DNA from: Nocardioides humilatus
GTDB lineage: Bacteria > Actinomycetota > Actinomycetes > Propionibacteriales > Nocardioidaceae
Reading direction: 5' to 3'
Length of the DNA stretch: 64,000 nucleotides
Assembly (NCBI RefSeq): GCF_008373755.1
Contig: NZ_VUJV01000010.1
Location: forward strand, 62,001 to 126,000
Shown here piece by piece: positions 1-8,794 of the stretch; positions within the stretch are counted from its first letter, which is position 1; each line of letters begins with the position of its first letter. The notes below the pieces were generated by a model. It made no database searches. It saw only the letters and a list, made by a program, of their open reading frames with translations, and had not been told where the DNA came from. A program made the translations under genes and the position numbers.

Positions 1-350
1 GTGCGGCCCGAGAAGAGCACGTCGTCGACCAGCACCACGACCTTGCCGTCGATGCCGCCCGGCGGGATCTCGGTCGGGAGCAGCGCACGCGCCGGCTTCA
101 GCCGCAGGTCGTCGCGGTACATCGTGATGTCGAGGGAGCCGACCGGTACCTCGACGTCCTCGACGGTGGAGATGCGGGAGGCGATCCGGTGCGCCAGCGG
201 GACACCGCGGCGCGGGATGCCGAGGAGCACGAGGTCGCCCGCGCCCTTGTTGCGCTCGAGGATCTCGTGGGAGATCCGCGTGAGGGCCCGGCCGATATCA
301 CGGGCGTCGAGAACAGTGCGGCCCTCAGGGGCCAGCGGGGCGGCAGGCAT
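1..350 (-). CDS. pyrR: PyrR bifunctional pyrimidine regulator / uracil phosphoribosyltransferase (3' end cut by window)
   Basis: PyrR binds pyr leader mRNA in a UMP-dependent way and has uracil phosphoribosyltransferase activity. The visible 116 N-terminal residues begin [20 protein letters not shown]. They contain the segment [14 protein letters not shown] and, next to the window edge, the PRPP-binding loop [13 protein letters not shown], which is diagnostic of the family. The family is usually about 180 residues, so the C-terminal third is missing. The ATG at 350 is preceded by a good Shine-Dalgarno (GAAGGAGG) embedded in a PyrR-binding leader, which fixes the start and implies autoregulation. 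It is the last gene on this strand in the window; pyrB and the other pyr genes would be expected beyond the left edge. Confidence 0.93.
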   Translation of the reverse strand, partial: MPAAPLAPEGRTVLDARDIGRALTRISHEILERNKGAGDLVLLGIPRRGVPLAHRIASRISTVEDVEVPVGSLDITMYRDDLRLKPARALLPTEIPPGGIDGKVVVLVDDVLFSGR

Positions 351-360
351 CAGCGTGCCG

Positions 361-400
361 GACCTCCTTCTCCGCCTCACAGGACGGCTCGTTAAAGGAT
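361..400 (-). promoter_or_regulatory. PyrR-binding leader overlapping the pyrR ribosome binding site
   Basis: Read on the minus strand, the leader has CATCCTTTAACGAGC, then CCGTCCTGTGAGGCGG, then GAAGGAGG before the pyrR ATG. The core TCCTGTGAGG fits the known PyrR anti-antiterminator loop consensus (UCCNGNGAGG), and the flanking CCG/CGG can form the stem. The hairpin lies directly against the Shine-Dalgarno, so repression by blocking translation, as proposed for actinobacterial pyr operons, is more likely than attenuation. No intrinsic terminator lies between it and the start codon. Confidence 0.8.
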
Positions 401-476
401 GTCGAACGGCGCCCACCTTACCCCGTGGCTTCGCGCCTCCACCAACCGACACGGGACGGCGAGACGCCCGAGAAAT

Positions 477-510
477 GGCGAGAGGCCCGGAACCGACCGG
501 GCCTCTCGCC
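477..510 (-). terminator. Strong hairpin downstream of csbD
   Basis: A perfect 14-bp stem (GGCGAGAGGCCCGG pairing with CCGGGCCTCTCGCC) encloses a 6-nt loop. It starts 17 nt after the csbD stop codon on the minus strand and lies upstream of the pyrR leader. There is no real U tract, only ATTTC following on the minus strand. It probably acts as the csbD terminator and insulates pyrR. Confidence 0.75.
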
Positions 511-526
511 ACACAGGACCGTCAGG

Positions 527-697
527 TCAGCGGAAGGCGTCCTTGACCTTCTCAGCGGCTTGCTTGAGGTTGGCCTTGGTCTGGTCGACCTTGCCCTCAC
601 GCTCGAGGCTCTCGTCGTCGGTGACCTTGCCCAACGCTTCCTTCGCCTGTCCGACCTTCTCGTTGGCGGCGTTCTCGAGCTTGTCCTGGTTAGCCAT
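527..697 (-). CDS. CsbD family stress-associated protein
   Basis: A 56-residue, highly charged, soluble protein starting MANQDKLENAANEKVGQAKE. The repeated K/E-rich helical pattern (NEKVGQAKEALGKVTDD, then REGKVDQTKANLKQAAEKVKDAF) is typical of the CsbD family, general-stress proteins of unknown biochemical activity. The start is the ATG at 697, with GAGAGG about 7 nt upstream; the frame stays open much further upstream but loses all family resemblance. It stands alone between a DUF1345 gene and the pyrR leader, and a strong terminator hairpin follows. In other bacteria such genes are controlled by stress sigma factors; no such promoter was identified here. Confidence 0.85.
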   Translation of the reverse strand: MANQDKLENAANEKVGQAKEALGKVTDDESLEREGKVDQTKANLKQAAEKVKDAFR

Positions 698-753
698 GGC
701 GTTCCTCTCGATCGGATGTGCGTTCACGCTGGCAGTACCCCGTCCGGGGATCG

Positions 754-1377
754 TCAGCCGGTGAAGACGCCCGCGACCAGGTTGATGGTCGTGGCGAGAA
801 TGGCCGCGCCGAAGAGGTAGGACAGCAGGCAGTGGCGCAGCACGACGGCGCGGAACTTCGAGCCCGTGACCGCGGTGTCGGACACCTGGTAGGTCATGCC
901 GAGGTTGTAGCTGAAGTAGAAGAAGTCGCGGTAGGCCGGCGGCTCGTCGTCGTTGAAGTCGATCCCGCCGACGGGGTCGGTGTAGTAGAGGTGGGCATAG
1001 CGCGAGGCGTACATCAGGTGCAGCTCGGCCCAGCTCATGAAGACGGCCAGCAGGGCAACAGCAGCGCCAGTGGCGCGCCCGTCGTGGCCAGGGGTGAGCA
1101 GCAGCGCGACCGTGCCTCCGAGCCCGCCGAGGGCGGCGACCACGACCACCAGCTCGTCGACGGACGGCCGGAAGTCCTCGCGGCCGACGTTGGCGCGGGT
1201 GGCTGCGGCGTCGAGCGGCCAGAGCGCCAACCAGCCCGTTGCGACCGCCACCGTCGCGGCCGACGCGATCCCGATGAGCACTCCGAGCTCGACCCACCAC
1301 ACGAGGGTCCCGAGGACTCCCGCCGCGAAGCCGACCGCGAGGGCGGCGAGCAGCCGCGCCTTGATGCTTATCGGCAC
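754..1377 (-). CDS. DUF1345 family integral membrane protein
   Basis: A 207-residue membrane protein with hydrophobic segments near residues 8-28, 32-50, 75-95, 105-120 and 180-203. The C-terminal half carries the conserved DUF1345 pattern: [17 protein letters not shown], then [20 protein letters not shown]. The biochemical function of the family is unknown. Its start overlaps the end of fdhD by 10 nt, so it is probably translated from the same transcript as fdhD and the molybdopterin oxidoreductase, although DUF1345 proteins are not otherwise tied to formate metabolism. The MPISIK start follows directly from the overlap. Confidence 0.85.
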   Translation of the reverse strand: MPISIKARLLAALAVGFAAGVLGTLVWWVELGVLIGIASAATVAVATGWLALWPLDAAATRANVGREDFRPSVDELVVVVAALGGLGGTVALLLTPGHDGRATGAAVALLAVFMSWAELHLMYASRYAHLYYTDPVGGIDFNDDEPPAYRDFFYFSYNLGMTYQVSDTAVTGSKFRAVVLRHCLLSYLFGAAILATTINLVAGVFTG

Positions 1378-2204
1378 GCCGGCGCCTCCAGTCTTTCGGC
1401 TCCCGCGTAGACGTTCATGGTGGTGCCGCGGAGGAAGCCGACCAGCGTGAGCCCGCTCTCCTCGGCGAGCTCGGCGGCCAGCGACGAGGGTGCCGACACG
1501 GCTGCCAGCATCGGGATGCCGGCCATGACCGCCTTCTGCACGAGCTCGAAGGACGCGCGGCCACTCACCACGAGCACCGTGTCACGCAGGGGCAACAAGC
1601 CCTCCCGCGCCGCGTGGCCCACCACCTTGTCGACCGCGTTGTGCCGCCCGACGTCCTCGCGCAGCACCAACAGCTCCCCGGCCGACGAGAAGAGTCCCGC
1701 GGCGTGCAGCCCACCGGTGCGGTCGAAGACCTCCTGCGCGGCGCGCAAACGGTCGGGCAACGCGACCAGGACGGCGGGGTCCACGCGGAGCGGGTCGTCG
1801 GCGACTGACCAGGCCGACGCCGTACGGACGGCATCGAGGCTGGACTTGCCGCACACGCCGCAGGACGAGGTCGTGTAGAAGTTCCGTTCGAGCGAGGCGT
1901 CGGGCGCGGGCATACCGGGGGCGAGCTGCACGTCGACGACGTTGTAGGTGTTGAGACCCTCCTCGGTCGCCCCGGCGCAGTAGCGCGCGGTCACGACGTC
2001 CTCGGTGGCGTGGACGACACCCTCGCTGACGAGGAAGCCGACGGCGAGGTCGAAGTCGTCCCCCGGCGTCCGCATCGTCACCGTGAGGGGACGACCGTCG
2101 ACGCGGATCTCCATCGGCTCCTCGGCCGCGAGCGTGTCCGGACGCCGCGAGACCTCGCCGTCCCGGATCCGTACGACGGAGCGGCGGGCCGTTACTCGTC
2201 CCAC
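1368..2204 (-). CDS. fdhD: FdhD sulfurtransferase for molybdoenzyme maturation
   Basis: FdhD receives sulfur from a cysteine desulfurase and passes it to the Mo-bisMGD cofactor of formate dehydrogenase-like enzymes. The 278-residue product has the family's active-site loop [12 protein letters not shown], with Cys115 and Cys118 corresponding to the essential CxxC of E. coli FdhD. Other conserved stretches are [15 protein letters not shown] near residue 49 and the C-terminal [18 protein letters not shown]. Length is normal. Its start overlaps the end of the YdeP/FdhF-like gene by 13 nt, which couples it to its presumed client enzyme. Confidence 0.95.
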   Translation of the reverse strand: MGRVTARRSVVRIRDGEVSRRPDTLAAEEPMEIRVDGRPLTVTMRTPGDDFDLAVGFLVSEGVVHATEDVVTARYCAGATEEGLNTYNVVDVQLAPGMPAPDASLERNFYTTSSCGVCGKSSLDAVRTASAWSVADDPLRVDPAVLVALPDRLRAAQEVFDRTGGLHAAGLFSSAGELLVLREDVGRHNAVDKVVGHAAREGLLPLRDTVLVVSGRASFELVQKAVMAGIPMLAAVSAPSSLAAELAEESGLTLVGFLRGTTMNVYAGAERLEAPACR

Positions 2205-4465
2205 GGCTCGAACCGCACCACGATGCCCTTCGAGGTCGGGGTGTTGCTGTCAGCCGCCACGCTCTCGAGCGGGACGAGCACGTTGGTCTCCGGGTAGTAG
2301 GCCGCGGCGGATCCGCGAGCTGCTGGGTAGCCCAGGAGCGTGAAGCCCTCGGCCCGCCGCTCGCTGCCGTCCTCCCAGACGCTCACGATGTCGACCGTGC
2401 CGCCGTCGGTGAGCCCGAGCTCCTCGAGGTCGGCCGGGTTGACCATCACGATCCGCCGGGCGTTGTGGATGCCGCGGTAGCGGTCGTTCATCGCGTAGGG
2501 GATGGTGTTCCACTGGTCGTGGGACCGCAATGACTGCAGGATCAGGTGGCCGGGCGGCGCCTCGAGCCAGTCGAAGTCGTTGGCGGTGAAGGTCGCCTTG
2601 CCGCTGGGCGTGCGGTAGACGTGCTCGTTGACGGGGTTGGGCAGCGTGAACCCGCCCGGCTTCTTGATGCGCTTGTTGAAGTCACCGAAGCCCGGCACCA
2701 CCCGCCCGATGCGGTCCCGGATCGTGTCGTAGTCGGCCTCGAACTCCGACCACGGGATCGCCGGTGCCTCGCCCAGCGTCGCCTGGGCCAGGCGGCACAC
2801 GATCGCCACCTCGCTGAGCAGGTCCTTCGACGCCGGGGGCAGCTTGCCGTGGCTGCGGTGCACGCAGCTCATCGAGTCCTCGACGGTGACGTATTGAAGC
2901 CCGCTCGCCTGCACGTCGCGGTCGCTGCGGCCCAGGGTCGGCAGGATCAGGGCGGTCTCCCCCACCACCGTGTGCGACCGGTTGAGCTTGGTCGAGATCT
3001 GCACGGTCAGGCTGCACCCGCGCAGGGCCTCCTCGGTGGCCGCGCTGTCGGACATCGCCCGGACGAAGTTGCCCGCCACGCCGACGAAGACCTTCGCCCG
3101 TCCCTCACGCATGGCGTGAACGCCGTGGACGGAGTCGAAGCCGACGGCCTTGGGCGAGGAGAACCCGAACTCGGCCTCCATCGTCTCGGTCCACGGGGGC
3201 GGCTGCTCCCAGATGCCCATCGTGCGATCGCCCTGCACGTTGGAGTGGCCGCGGACCGGGCACACCCCTGCGTTCGGCTTGCCGATGTTGCCGCGCAGCA
3301 TCAAGAAGTTGACGATCTCGCGGATCGTCGGGACCCCGTGCCGGTGCTGGGTCAGCCCCATCGCCCAGCACACGATCACCGACTTGCTGGCCAGCACCTG
3401 CTCGTGAACCTGCTCGATCTCCGCCCGGGTCAGGCCGGTGGCCTCGAGCACCTGCTCCCACGTCACGCCCCGCAGGTGGGCCGACAGCTCGTCGAACCCG
3501 GTCGTGTGGGTCGCGATGTAGTCGTGGTCGAGCACGTCGCCAGTGGTGTCGTCGGACTCGAGGAGCAGTCGGTTGAGCATCTGGAAGAGCGCGAGATCGC
3601 CGCCCGCGCGGATCTGGAGGAACTGGTCGGCCAGCTTGGTGCCGTTGCCCACCACGCCGCGCGGCGTCTGCGGGTTCTTGAAGCGCATCAGTCCCGCTTC
3701 CGGCAGCGGGTTGACCGCGATGATGCGGCCGCCGTTCTTCTTCGTCTGCTCCAGGGCGGTCAGCATCCGCGGGTGGTTGGTGCCGGGGTTCTGGCCAACC
3801 ACGAAGATCAGGTCGCTGTGGTGGATGTCGTCGAGCTGCACGCTGCCCTTGCCGATGCCGAGCGTCTGCCCCAGACCCGCGCCGCTCGACTCGTGGCACA
3901 TGTTGGAGCAGTCGGGCAGGTTGTTGGTGCCGTAGGCACGGGCGAAGAGCTGCAGCAGGAAGGCGGCCTCGTTGTTGAGGCGCCCGGACACGTAGAACAT
4001 CGCCTCGTCGGGAGAGGCGAGCCCGTTGAGCTCGTCGCCCATCAGCTCGAACGCGTCGTCCCAGCCGATCGCCTCGTAGTGCGTGCCACCCGGCCGTTTC
4101 ACCATCGGCTCGGTGAGCCGACCCTGCTGGTTGAGCCAGTAGTCCGAGCGCTCGTCGAGGTCGGCGACGGAGTGCTCGGCGAAGAACTCCCGGGTGACCC
4201 GCCGCGAGGTGGCCTCGTCGTTGACGTGCTTGGCGCCGTTCTCGCAGTACTCGTTCTTGTGCCGGTGCTTGTCCTCCGGCCACGCACACCCCGGACAGTC
4301 GAAGCCCTTGACCTGGTTGACGGCCATGAGCGTGAGCGCCGTACGCCGGGGGCTGGTCTGGCCCAGGGAGTACTGCATCGCGTGGGCGACCGCAGGCACG
4401 CCGGCCGCCCAGGTCTTCGGGCGCGAGACCTCCAGGTCGTCAACGGGGTCCTCGATCTCGCTCAC
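2192..4465 (-). CDS. FdhF/YdeP family molybdopterin oxidoreductase
   Basis: A 757-residue molybdopterin oxidoreductase of the YdeP/FdhF alpha-subunit type. The N-terminal region has Cys57, Cys60 and Cys74 (DCPGCAWPE and EYC), the reduced cysteine set of YdeP homologues. In [16 protein letters not shown], Cys190 aligns with the selenocysteine of E. coli FdhF and is the likely Mo ligand. The C-terminal molybdopterin-dinucleotide-binding domain contains [15 protein letters not shown] and AMNDRYRGI. The true substrate of the family is uncertain; formate is only a guess. GTG start at 4465, with TATTGT as -10 six nt upstream, so probably leaderless. It heads an operon with fdhD and the DUF1345 gene. 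Confidence 0.93.
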   Translation of the reverse strand: MSEIEDPVDDLEVSRPKTWAAGVPAVAHAMQYSLGQTSPRRTALTLMAVNQVKGFDCPGCAWPEDKHRHKNEYCENGAKHVNDEATSRRVTREFFAEHSVADLDERSDYWLNQQGRLTEPMVKRPGGTHYEAIGWDDAFELMGDELNGLASPDEAMFYVSGRLNNEAAFLLQLFARAYGTNNLPDCSNMCHESSGAGLGQTLGIGKGSVQLDDIHHSDLIFVVGQNPGTNHPRMLTALEQTKKNGGRIIAVNPLPEAGLMRFKNPQTPRGVVGNGTKLADQFLQIRAGGDLALFQMLNRLLLESDDTTGDVLDHDYIATHTTGFDELSAHLRGVTWEQVLEATGLTRAEIEQVHEQVLASKSVIVCWAMGLTQHRHGVPTIREIVNFLMLRGNIGKPNAGVCPVRGHSNVQGDRTMGIWEQPPPWTETMEAEFGFSSPKAVGFDSVHGVHAMREGRAKVFVGVAGNFVRAMSDSAATEEALRGCSLTVQISTKLNRSHTVVGETALILPTLGRSDRDVQASGLQYVTVEDSMSCVHRSHGKLPPASKDLLSEVAIVCRLAQATLGEAPAIPWSEFEADYDTIRDRIGRVVPGFGDFNKRIKKPGGFTLPNPVNEHVYRTPSGKATFTANDFDWLEAPPGHLILQSLRSHDQWNTIPYAMNDRYRGIHNARRIVMVNPADLEELGLTDGGTVDIVSVWEDGSERRAEGFTLLGYPAARGSAAAYYPETNVLVPLESVAADSNTPTSKGIVVRFEPWDE

Positions 4466-4500
4466 CTTTGCACAATAGTGCGCGGCGCTAGGGTCGGGCC
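4466..4500. promoter_or_regulatory. Compact divergent promoter region between two leaderless genes
   Basis: Only 35 nt separate two divergent GTG start codons. On the minus strand TATTGT (4477-4472) is followed by 6 nt and the GTG at 4465. On the plus strand TAGGGT (4489-4494) is followed by 6 nt and the GTG at 4501, with TTTGCA at 4467-4472 as a possible -35. Neither gene has room for a leader, so both mRNAs probably begin at the start codon and the two promoters overlap. Confidence 0.6.
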
Positions 4501-5901
4501 GTGGCAGAGACGCGTGACCGATCCCACACCGCGGTGGCAGAGCTGGTCGCCAGCCTGCCCGCGGGAGTCGTCGTCACGAGTCCCGACGAGATGGAGAAGT
4601 ACCGCGAGGACTTCGCTCGCGACGGCTCGGCCGGGATGCCCGTCGCGGTGGTGCGAGCAGAGCACGCCGACCAGGTCCAGGTCGCCGTCCGGTGGGCCGC
4701 CGAGCACCGGGTGCCGGTTGTGCCCCGCGGTGCCGGCAGCGGGCTGTCAGGTGGCTCGTCGGCCGTCGACGGAGGCATCACCATCTCGCTCGACCGGATG
4801 CGAGCGGTCGAGGTCGACCCTGCGAGCCAGGTGGCGATCGTCGAGCCGGGCGCCTTCAACGTCGAGGTGAAGCGCGCGGCGGCCGAGCACGGACTCTGGT
4901 ATCCGCCCGACCCCTCCTCCTTCGAGATCTGCTCGATCGGCGGCAACCTCGCGACCAACGCCGGCGGCCTGTGCTGTGTGAAGTACGGCGTCACGACCGA
5001 CTACGTCCTCGGCATGGACGTCGTGCTGGCCGACGGCACGCTCGTCCGCCTCGGCGGCAAGCAGATCAAGGACGTCGCTGGGCTCTCGCTGCTCAAGCTC
5101 TTCGTCGGCAGCGAGGGGACGCTGGGCATCATCACCCGGGCCGTTCTCCGGCTCATCCCGGCGCAGGTCGCCGGCGCCACCCTGGTCAGCACCTTCCCCA
5201 CGATGACCGCCGCTTCGCACGCGGTCGTGGCGATCCGGGGCAAGGTGCGCGCGTCGATGCTCGAGCTGATGGACAACACGTCGATCAACGCGGTCGAGGA
5301 CTGGCGGTCCCACGGCCTCGACCGATCGGCGGGAGCCCTGCTGATCGCGCAGTCCGACGCACCCGGCGACGCCTGCAGCGCCGAGATCGCCATCGTCCGC
5401 GACTGCTGCGAGGCGGCAGGAGCCGACGAGGTCTTCACCACGACCGACCCCGAGGAGGCCGCGCTCCTCGTCGCCGGCCGCCGCAACACCTTCCACGCGC
5501 TCGAAGCGCGGGGCACCGTCTTGTTCGAGGACGTCGGTGTGCCCGTGCCGACCCTCCCCGCCTTGGTCGACGGGATCGCGGAGATCGCTCGGGAGTGCGG
5601 TGTCGAGATCGCCCTCGTCGCGCACGCCGGCGACGGCAACACCCACCCGGTCGTCGTCTACGACGCCGCCGATGCCGCCTCGGTCGCCGGCGCCCGCACC
5701 GCCTTCGACGAGGTGATGGCGCTCGCCATCCGGCTCGGCGGCACGATCACCGGCGAGCACGGCGTGGGCCGCGCCAAGCGCGCCGCCCTCCCCGACCAGG
5801 TCGGCCCCGACGTGATGGCCCTGACCCGTCGCATCAAGGCCGCCCTCGACCCCGACTGGATCCTCAACCCCGGAGCGATCCTCCCGCCGACCCCCTCCTA
5901 G
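4501..5901 (+). CDS. FAD-binding oxidase (GlcD / D-lactate dehydrogenase-like)
   Basis: A 466-residue flavoprotein of the VAO/PCMH type. The FAD-binding loop PRGAGSGLSGGSSAVDGG lies near residues 75-92, further FAD contacts (SIGGNLATNAGG) near 145-156, and the C-terminal oxidase signature GEHGVGRAKR near residue 418. This architecture (FAD_binding_4 plus FAD-oxidase C) fits glycolate oxidase subunit D and D-lactate dehydrogenases that oxidise 2-hydroxy acids. No glcE/glcF partner is adjacent, so it may act as a single subunit. The start is a leaderless GTG divergent from the molybdopterin oxidoreductase. Its stop overlaps that of the next gene tail-to-tail by 4 nt. Confidence 0.9.
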   Translation: MAETRDRSHTAVAELVASLPAGVVVTSPDEMEKYREDFARDGSAGMPVAVVRAEHADQVQVAVRWAAEHRVPVVPRGAGSGLSGGSSAVDGGITISLDRMRAVEVDPASQVAIVEPGAFNVEVKRAAAEHGLWYPPDPSSFEICSIGGNLATNAGGLCCVKYGVTTDYVLGMDVVLADGTLVRLGGKQIKDVAGLSLLKLFVGSEGTLGIITRAVLRLIPAQVAGATLVSTFPTMTAASHAVVAIRGKVRASMLELMDNTSINAVEDWRSHGLDRSAGALLIAQSDAPGDACSAEIAIVRDCCEAAGADEVFTTTDPEEAALLVAGRRNTFHALEARGTVLFEDVGVPVPTLPALVDGIAEIARECGVEIALVAHAGDGNTHPVVVYDAADAASVAGARTAFDEVMALAIRLGGTITGEHGVGRAKRAALPDQVGPDVMALTRRIKAALDPDWILNPGAILPPTPS

Positions 5902-7274
5902 AGGTCGAGGTCGTTGATCGCGTTCTCGATCGCGCGGTGGAAGGTCGGGTAGGCGTAGTGCATGGTGCGCAGCTTCTCGATCGGTACGGCGGCGTGGACC
6001 GCCGTGGCGAGCAGGCCGATCATTTCCCCACCGCTGGGACCGACCGTGGTCGCGCCGACGAGCACGCCGCGGTCAGCGTCGGCGACCACCTTGATGACGC
6101 CGTGGTTGCCGACCTTGTGGATCCAGCCGCGGCTCGAGACCGGCAGGTCATAGGTCCCCGTGACCACCCGGAGCCCGGCGTCGCGGGCCTGGGCCTCGGT
6201 GAGCCCGACCGACCCGACCTCGGGGTCGGTGAAGGTCGCCCGGCTGACGGCGGTGTAGTCGGCCCAGGGCCCGTCCTTGCCGAGGACGGATCGCACCGCG
6301 ATCTCCGCCTGGTACATCGACACGTGGGTGAACTGCCCCTTGCCGGTGATGTCGCCGACCGCCCACACGCCCTCCGCAGCGCGCATCTGCTCGTCCACGT
6401 CGACGAACCGCGCTGACGGATCGAGGCCGACGGTGTCGAGCCCGAGGTCGGCGAGGTTCGTACGCCGCCCCGCGGCCACCAGCAGCGCCGCGCCGTGCAG
6501 CTGCTCGCCACCACCGAGAGTCACTGCGAAGCCCGAGGAGGCGTCGTGGTCGACCCGGTCGATCGTCACGCCAGCACGCACCGAGATCCCCTCGGCCTCC
6601 AGCGACTCGGCGACGACCTTGCTCGCCTCGGGCTCCTCGGGCCCCAGGATGCGGGGCGCGACCTCGAGGATCGTGACCGCGACACCGAAGCGCGCGAACG
6701 CCTGGGCGAGCTCACAACCGATCGCTCCCCCGCCGATGACGACCAGGCTCGCCGGCAGCTCGTTGACCTGGACGATGTCGCGATTGGTCCAGTACGGCGT
6801 CGCGGCGAGCCCCTCGATGGGCGGTACGGCCGGGGACGTGCCGACGTTGAGCACCACGCCGCGCCGTACGTCGTAGTCGACGGGACCCTCGGCGGTCTCG
6901 ACGGTGATGCGGCCCGGCCCGGCCAGACGCCCGTGACCACGGACGAACCGGCCACCGTTGTCGACGAGCCGGTCGACGGCGACCTGGTCGTTCCACGCGT
7001 CGGTGGCCTCGTCGGAGATGCGCTTCGCGACGGGTGCCCAGTCAGGGGTGACCTCGACCGAGCCACCCAGCTGCGGGATCCGCCGGGCCTCGGCGAGCGC
7101 GTCAGCGGCGCGGATCATCATCTTCGACGGGATGCACCCGTAGTAGGGGCACTCTCCGCCGACGAGGTGCTTCTCCACCCCGAGGACGGTGAGTCCGGCC
7201 TTCGCCAGCTGGGCAGCGACGTGCTCCCCTCCCGGCCCGAGCCCGATGACGGCGACGTCGACGCTTTCGCTCAT
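5898..7274 (-). CDS. NAD(P)/FAD-dependent disulfide oxidoreductase (lipoamide dehydrogenase / mercuric reductase-like)
   Basis: A 458-residue class I pyridine nucleotide-disulfide oxidoreductase. It has the FAD GLGPGGEH loop (11-18), the redox-active pair in GECPYYGCIPSK (Cys42 and Cys47, CxxxxC), the NAD(P) loop GGGAIGCELAQAF and the second FAD motif GVWAVGDITGKG. The dimerisation domain ends MHYAYPTFHRAIENAINDL. The usual HPTxxE catalytic dyad reads YPTFHRAIE, so the standard His position is Tyr442 while Glu450 may be kept. With no 2-oxoacid dehydrogenase genes nearby, it is unlikely to be the housekeeping Lpd. The ATG at 7274 is preceded by TAATGT plus 6 nt, suggesting leaderless transcription. 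Confidence 0.88.
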   Translation of the reverse strand: MSESVDVAVIGLGPGGEHVAAQLAKAGLTVLGVEKHLVGGECPYYGCIPSKMMIRAADALAEARRIPQLGGSVEVTPDWAPVAKRISDEATDAWNDQVAVDRLVDNGGRFVRGHGRLAGPGRITVETAEGPVDYDVRRGVVLNVGTSPAVPPIEGLAATPYWTNRDIVQVNELPASLVVIGGGAIGCELAQAFARFGVAVTILEVAPRILGPEEPEASKVVAESLEAEGISVRAGVTIDRVDHDASSGFAVTLGGGEQLHGAALLVAAGRRTNLADLGLDTVGLDPSARFVDVDEQMRAAEGVWAVGDITGKGQFTHVSMYQAEIAVRSVLGKDGPWADYTAVSRATFTDPEVGSVGLTEAQARDAGLRVVTGTYDLPVSSRGWIHKVGNHGVIKVVADADRGVLVGATTVGPSGGEMIGLLATAVHAAVPIEKLRTMHYAYPTFHRAIENAINDLDL

Positions 7275-7294
7275 GCGCCGACATTAGTCGGCGC
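7275..7294. promoter_or_regulatory. Palindrome over the promoter of the flavoprotein gene
   Basis: A perfect inverted repeat, GCGCCGAC-ATTA-GTCGGCGC, abuts the ATG of the disulfide oxidoreductase and contains its apparent -10 (TAATGT on the minus strand). It also begins 9 nt beyond the nusB stop in the minus-strand direction. It could be a repressor operator for the flavoprotein gene, a terminator for nusB, or both. No U tract follows it. Confidence 0.45.
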
Positions 7295-7303
7295 GCGCGC
7301 AAA

Positions 7304-7726
7304 TCAAACGAGGGTCGGCTTGCTCCGGAGGATCGCGCCGAGGACGCCGTTGACGAAGGCCGGCGACTCGTCGGTCGAGAGCTCACGGACCAGCGCCAGC
7401 GCCTCGGTCACCGCGACCGCGTCGGGCACGTCGTCGACGTAGAGCATCTCGAAGACACCGAGTCGCAGCACGTTGCGGTCGACGGCGGGCATGCGGTCGA
7501 GCGTCCAGCCCTGGGCGAAGCTGGCGAGCACCTCGTCGATGCGCGCGAGGTGCTCGACGACGCCGCGGACCAGGGTCTCGGTGTAGGCGTTGGTCGGGCC
7601 GGAGCCCTCGTCGATCGCGCGGTCGAGGGTGTCGACGCCCGTCTCGCTGCGGAGGTCGGCTGCGAAGAGCAGGTCCAGGGCGCGCTTACGGGCCTTGGAG
7701 CGAGCTCCTCCGGCACCGCTGGACAT
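7304..7726 (-). CDS. nusB: Transcription antitermination factor NusB
   Basis: NusB pairs with NusE (S10) at boxA RNA to promote rRNA antitermination. The 140-residue all-helical protein has the family signatures ARKRALDLLFAADLR near the N-terminus and MPAVDRNVLRLGVFEMLYVDDVPDAVAVTEA plus ESPAFVNGVLGAILR near the C-terminus (quoted in parts). Length is normal. Its ATG shares one base with the efp stop codon (TGATG), so translation is coupled to efp; the efp-nusB order is conserved in actinobacteria. Confidence 0.96.
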   Translation of the reverse strand: MSSGAGGARSKARKRALDLLFAADLRSETGVDTLDRAIDEGSGPTNAYTETLVRGVVEHLARIDEVLASFAQGWTLDRMPAVDRNVLRLGVFEMLYVDDVPDAVAVTEALALVRELSTDESPAFVNGVLGAILRSKPTLV

Positions 7727-8292
7727 CAGGACTTCACGCGCGAGAGGTAGGAGCCACCGTCACGGGTGTCGACCTTGATCTTCTCGCCCTGCTCGATGAA
7801 GAGCGGCACCTGGATCTCGGCGCCGGTCTCGAGGGTCGCGGGCTTGGTGCGGCCGGTGGCGGAGTCGCCGACGACGCCCGGCTCGGTGTAGGAGACGGTC
7901 AGCTCGACCGACGCGGGGAGCTCGATGAAGAGGACGCGGCCCTCGTTGGTCGCGATGACGACGTCCTGGTTCTCCAGGAGGAAGCCGGCGGCCGTGCCGA
8001 CGATGGCCGGGTCGACCTCGACCTGGTCGTAGTCCTGGACGTCCATGAAGACGAAGTTGGTGCCGTCGTTGTAGAGGTACTGGAACGAGCGGCGGTCGAC
8101 CGTGGCGGTCTCGACCTTGGTGCCGGCGTTGAAGGTCTTGTCGACGTTCTTGCCCGACTCGACGTGCTTGAGCTTGGTGCGGACGAAGGCCGGGCCCTTG
8201 CCGGGCTTCACGTGCTGGAACTCGACCACCTGCCAGAGCTGCCCCTCGAGGTTCAGCACCATGCCGTTCTTCAGGTCGTTCGTCGTTGCCAT
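7726..8292 (-). CDS. efp: Translation elongation factor P
   Basis: EF-P binds between the P and E sites and relieves stalling at polyproline. The 188-residue product starts [18 protein letters not shown] and has the three beta-barrel domains of the family. The tip loop [13 protein letters not shown] carries Lys32, the residue modified in some bacteria; actinobacteria are generally thought to leave it unmodified. The ATG at 8292, with AGAAGG upstream, matches the family N-terminus; an in-frame extension to 8403 does not. It is followed by nusB with a one-base overlap. Confidence 0.97.
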   Translation of the reverse strand: MATTNDLKNGMVLNLEGQLWQVVEFQHVKPGKGPAFVRTKLKHVESGKNVDKTFNAGTKVETATVDRRSFQYLYNDGTNFVFMDVQDYDQVEVDPAIVGTAAGFLLENQDVVIATNEGRVLFIELPASVELTVSYTEPGVVGDSATGRTKPATLETGAEIQVPLFIEQGEKIKVDTRDGGSYLSRVKS

Positions 8293-8353
8293 GCGCCAGC
8301 CTTCTTCGATGCAGATGTATGAGGTCCGAGGCCCCGGGGGCCAGCGGATGAGT

Positions 8354-8794
8354 CTAGTCGCCGGTGTCGGCGGCGATGAATTCGAGAGCCTGACGGTAGC
8401 CATCGACGCCCTGACCGGCGATCACCTTCGCGGCGTGCGGGGTGACGACCGACGTGTGGCGGAACACCTCGGGCCGCTGCTCGGGGTCGGAGATGTGCAC
8501 CTCGACGAGCGTGGCGGTGAGCTGGGCGCACGCGTCGAAGATCGCGTAGGAGTAGTGGGTCCACGCCGCGGCGTTGAGGACGACCGGGGTCTCGGTGTCA
8601 GCGGCGTCGTTGAGCCAGTCGAGGAGCTCGCCCTCGTGGTTGGTCTGGCGCACCTCGACCTCGAGCCCGAGCTGTTCGCCCCAGCTGCGACACAGGTCGG
8701 CGAGGTCGCCGTGGGTCGTGTGGCCGTAGATCTCCGGCTGACGGCGGCCCAGGCGCCCGAGGTTGGGCCCGTTGAGGACCAGCACGGTCGTCAC
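8354..8794 (-). CDS. aroQ: Type II 3-dehydroquinate dehydratase
   Basis: Converts 3-dehydroquinate to 3-dehydroshikimate, the third step of the shikimate pathway. The 146-residue product has the type II signatures: [20 protein letters not shown] with the catalytic arginine/tyrosine lid, [29 protein letters not shown] and [18 protein letters not shown] with the active-site His. The start is GTG at 8794, overlapping the aroB stop by 4 nt (GTGA). Its minus-strand order aroC-K-B-Q is the standard actinobacterial arrangement, and efp follows 61 nt downstream. Confidence 0.96.
   Translation of the reverse strand: MTTVLVLNGPNLGRLGRRQPEIYGHTTHGDLADLCRSWGEQLGLEVEVRQTNHEGELLDWLNDAADTETPVVLNAAAWTHYSYAIFDACAQLTATLVEVHISDPEQRPEVFRHTSVVTPHAAKVIAGQGVDGYRQALEFIAADTGD

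Noticed and set aside
2546-4870. Plus-strand open frame of 774 codons
   Set aside because: Antisense to the molybdopterin oxidoreductase; the product is low-complexity with no domain.
8293-8403. Longer N-terminus for EF-P
   Set aside because: The extension has no family similarity and would remove the Shine-Dalgarno.
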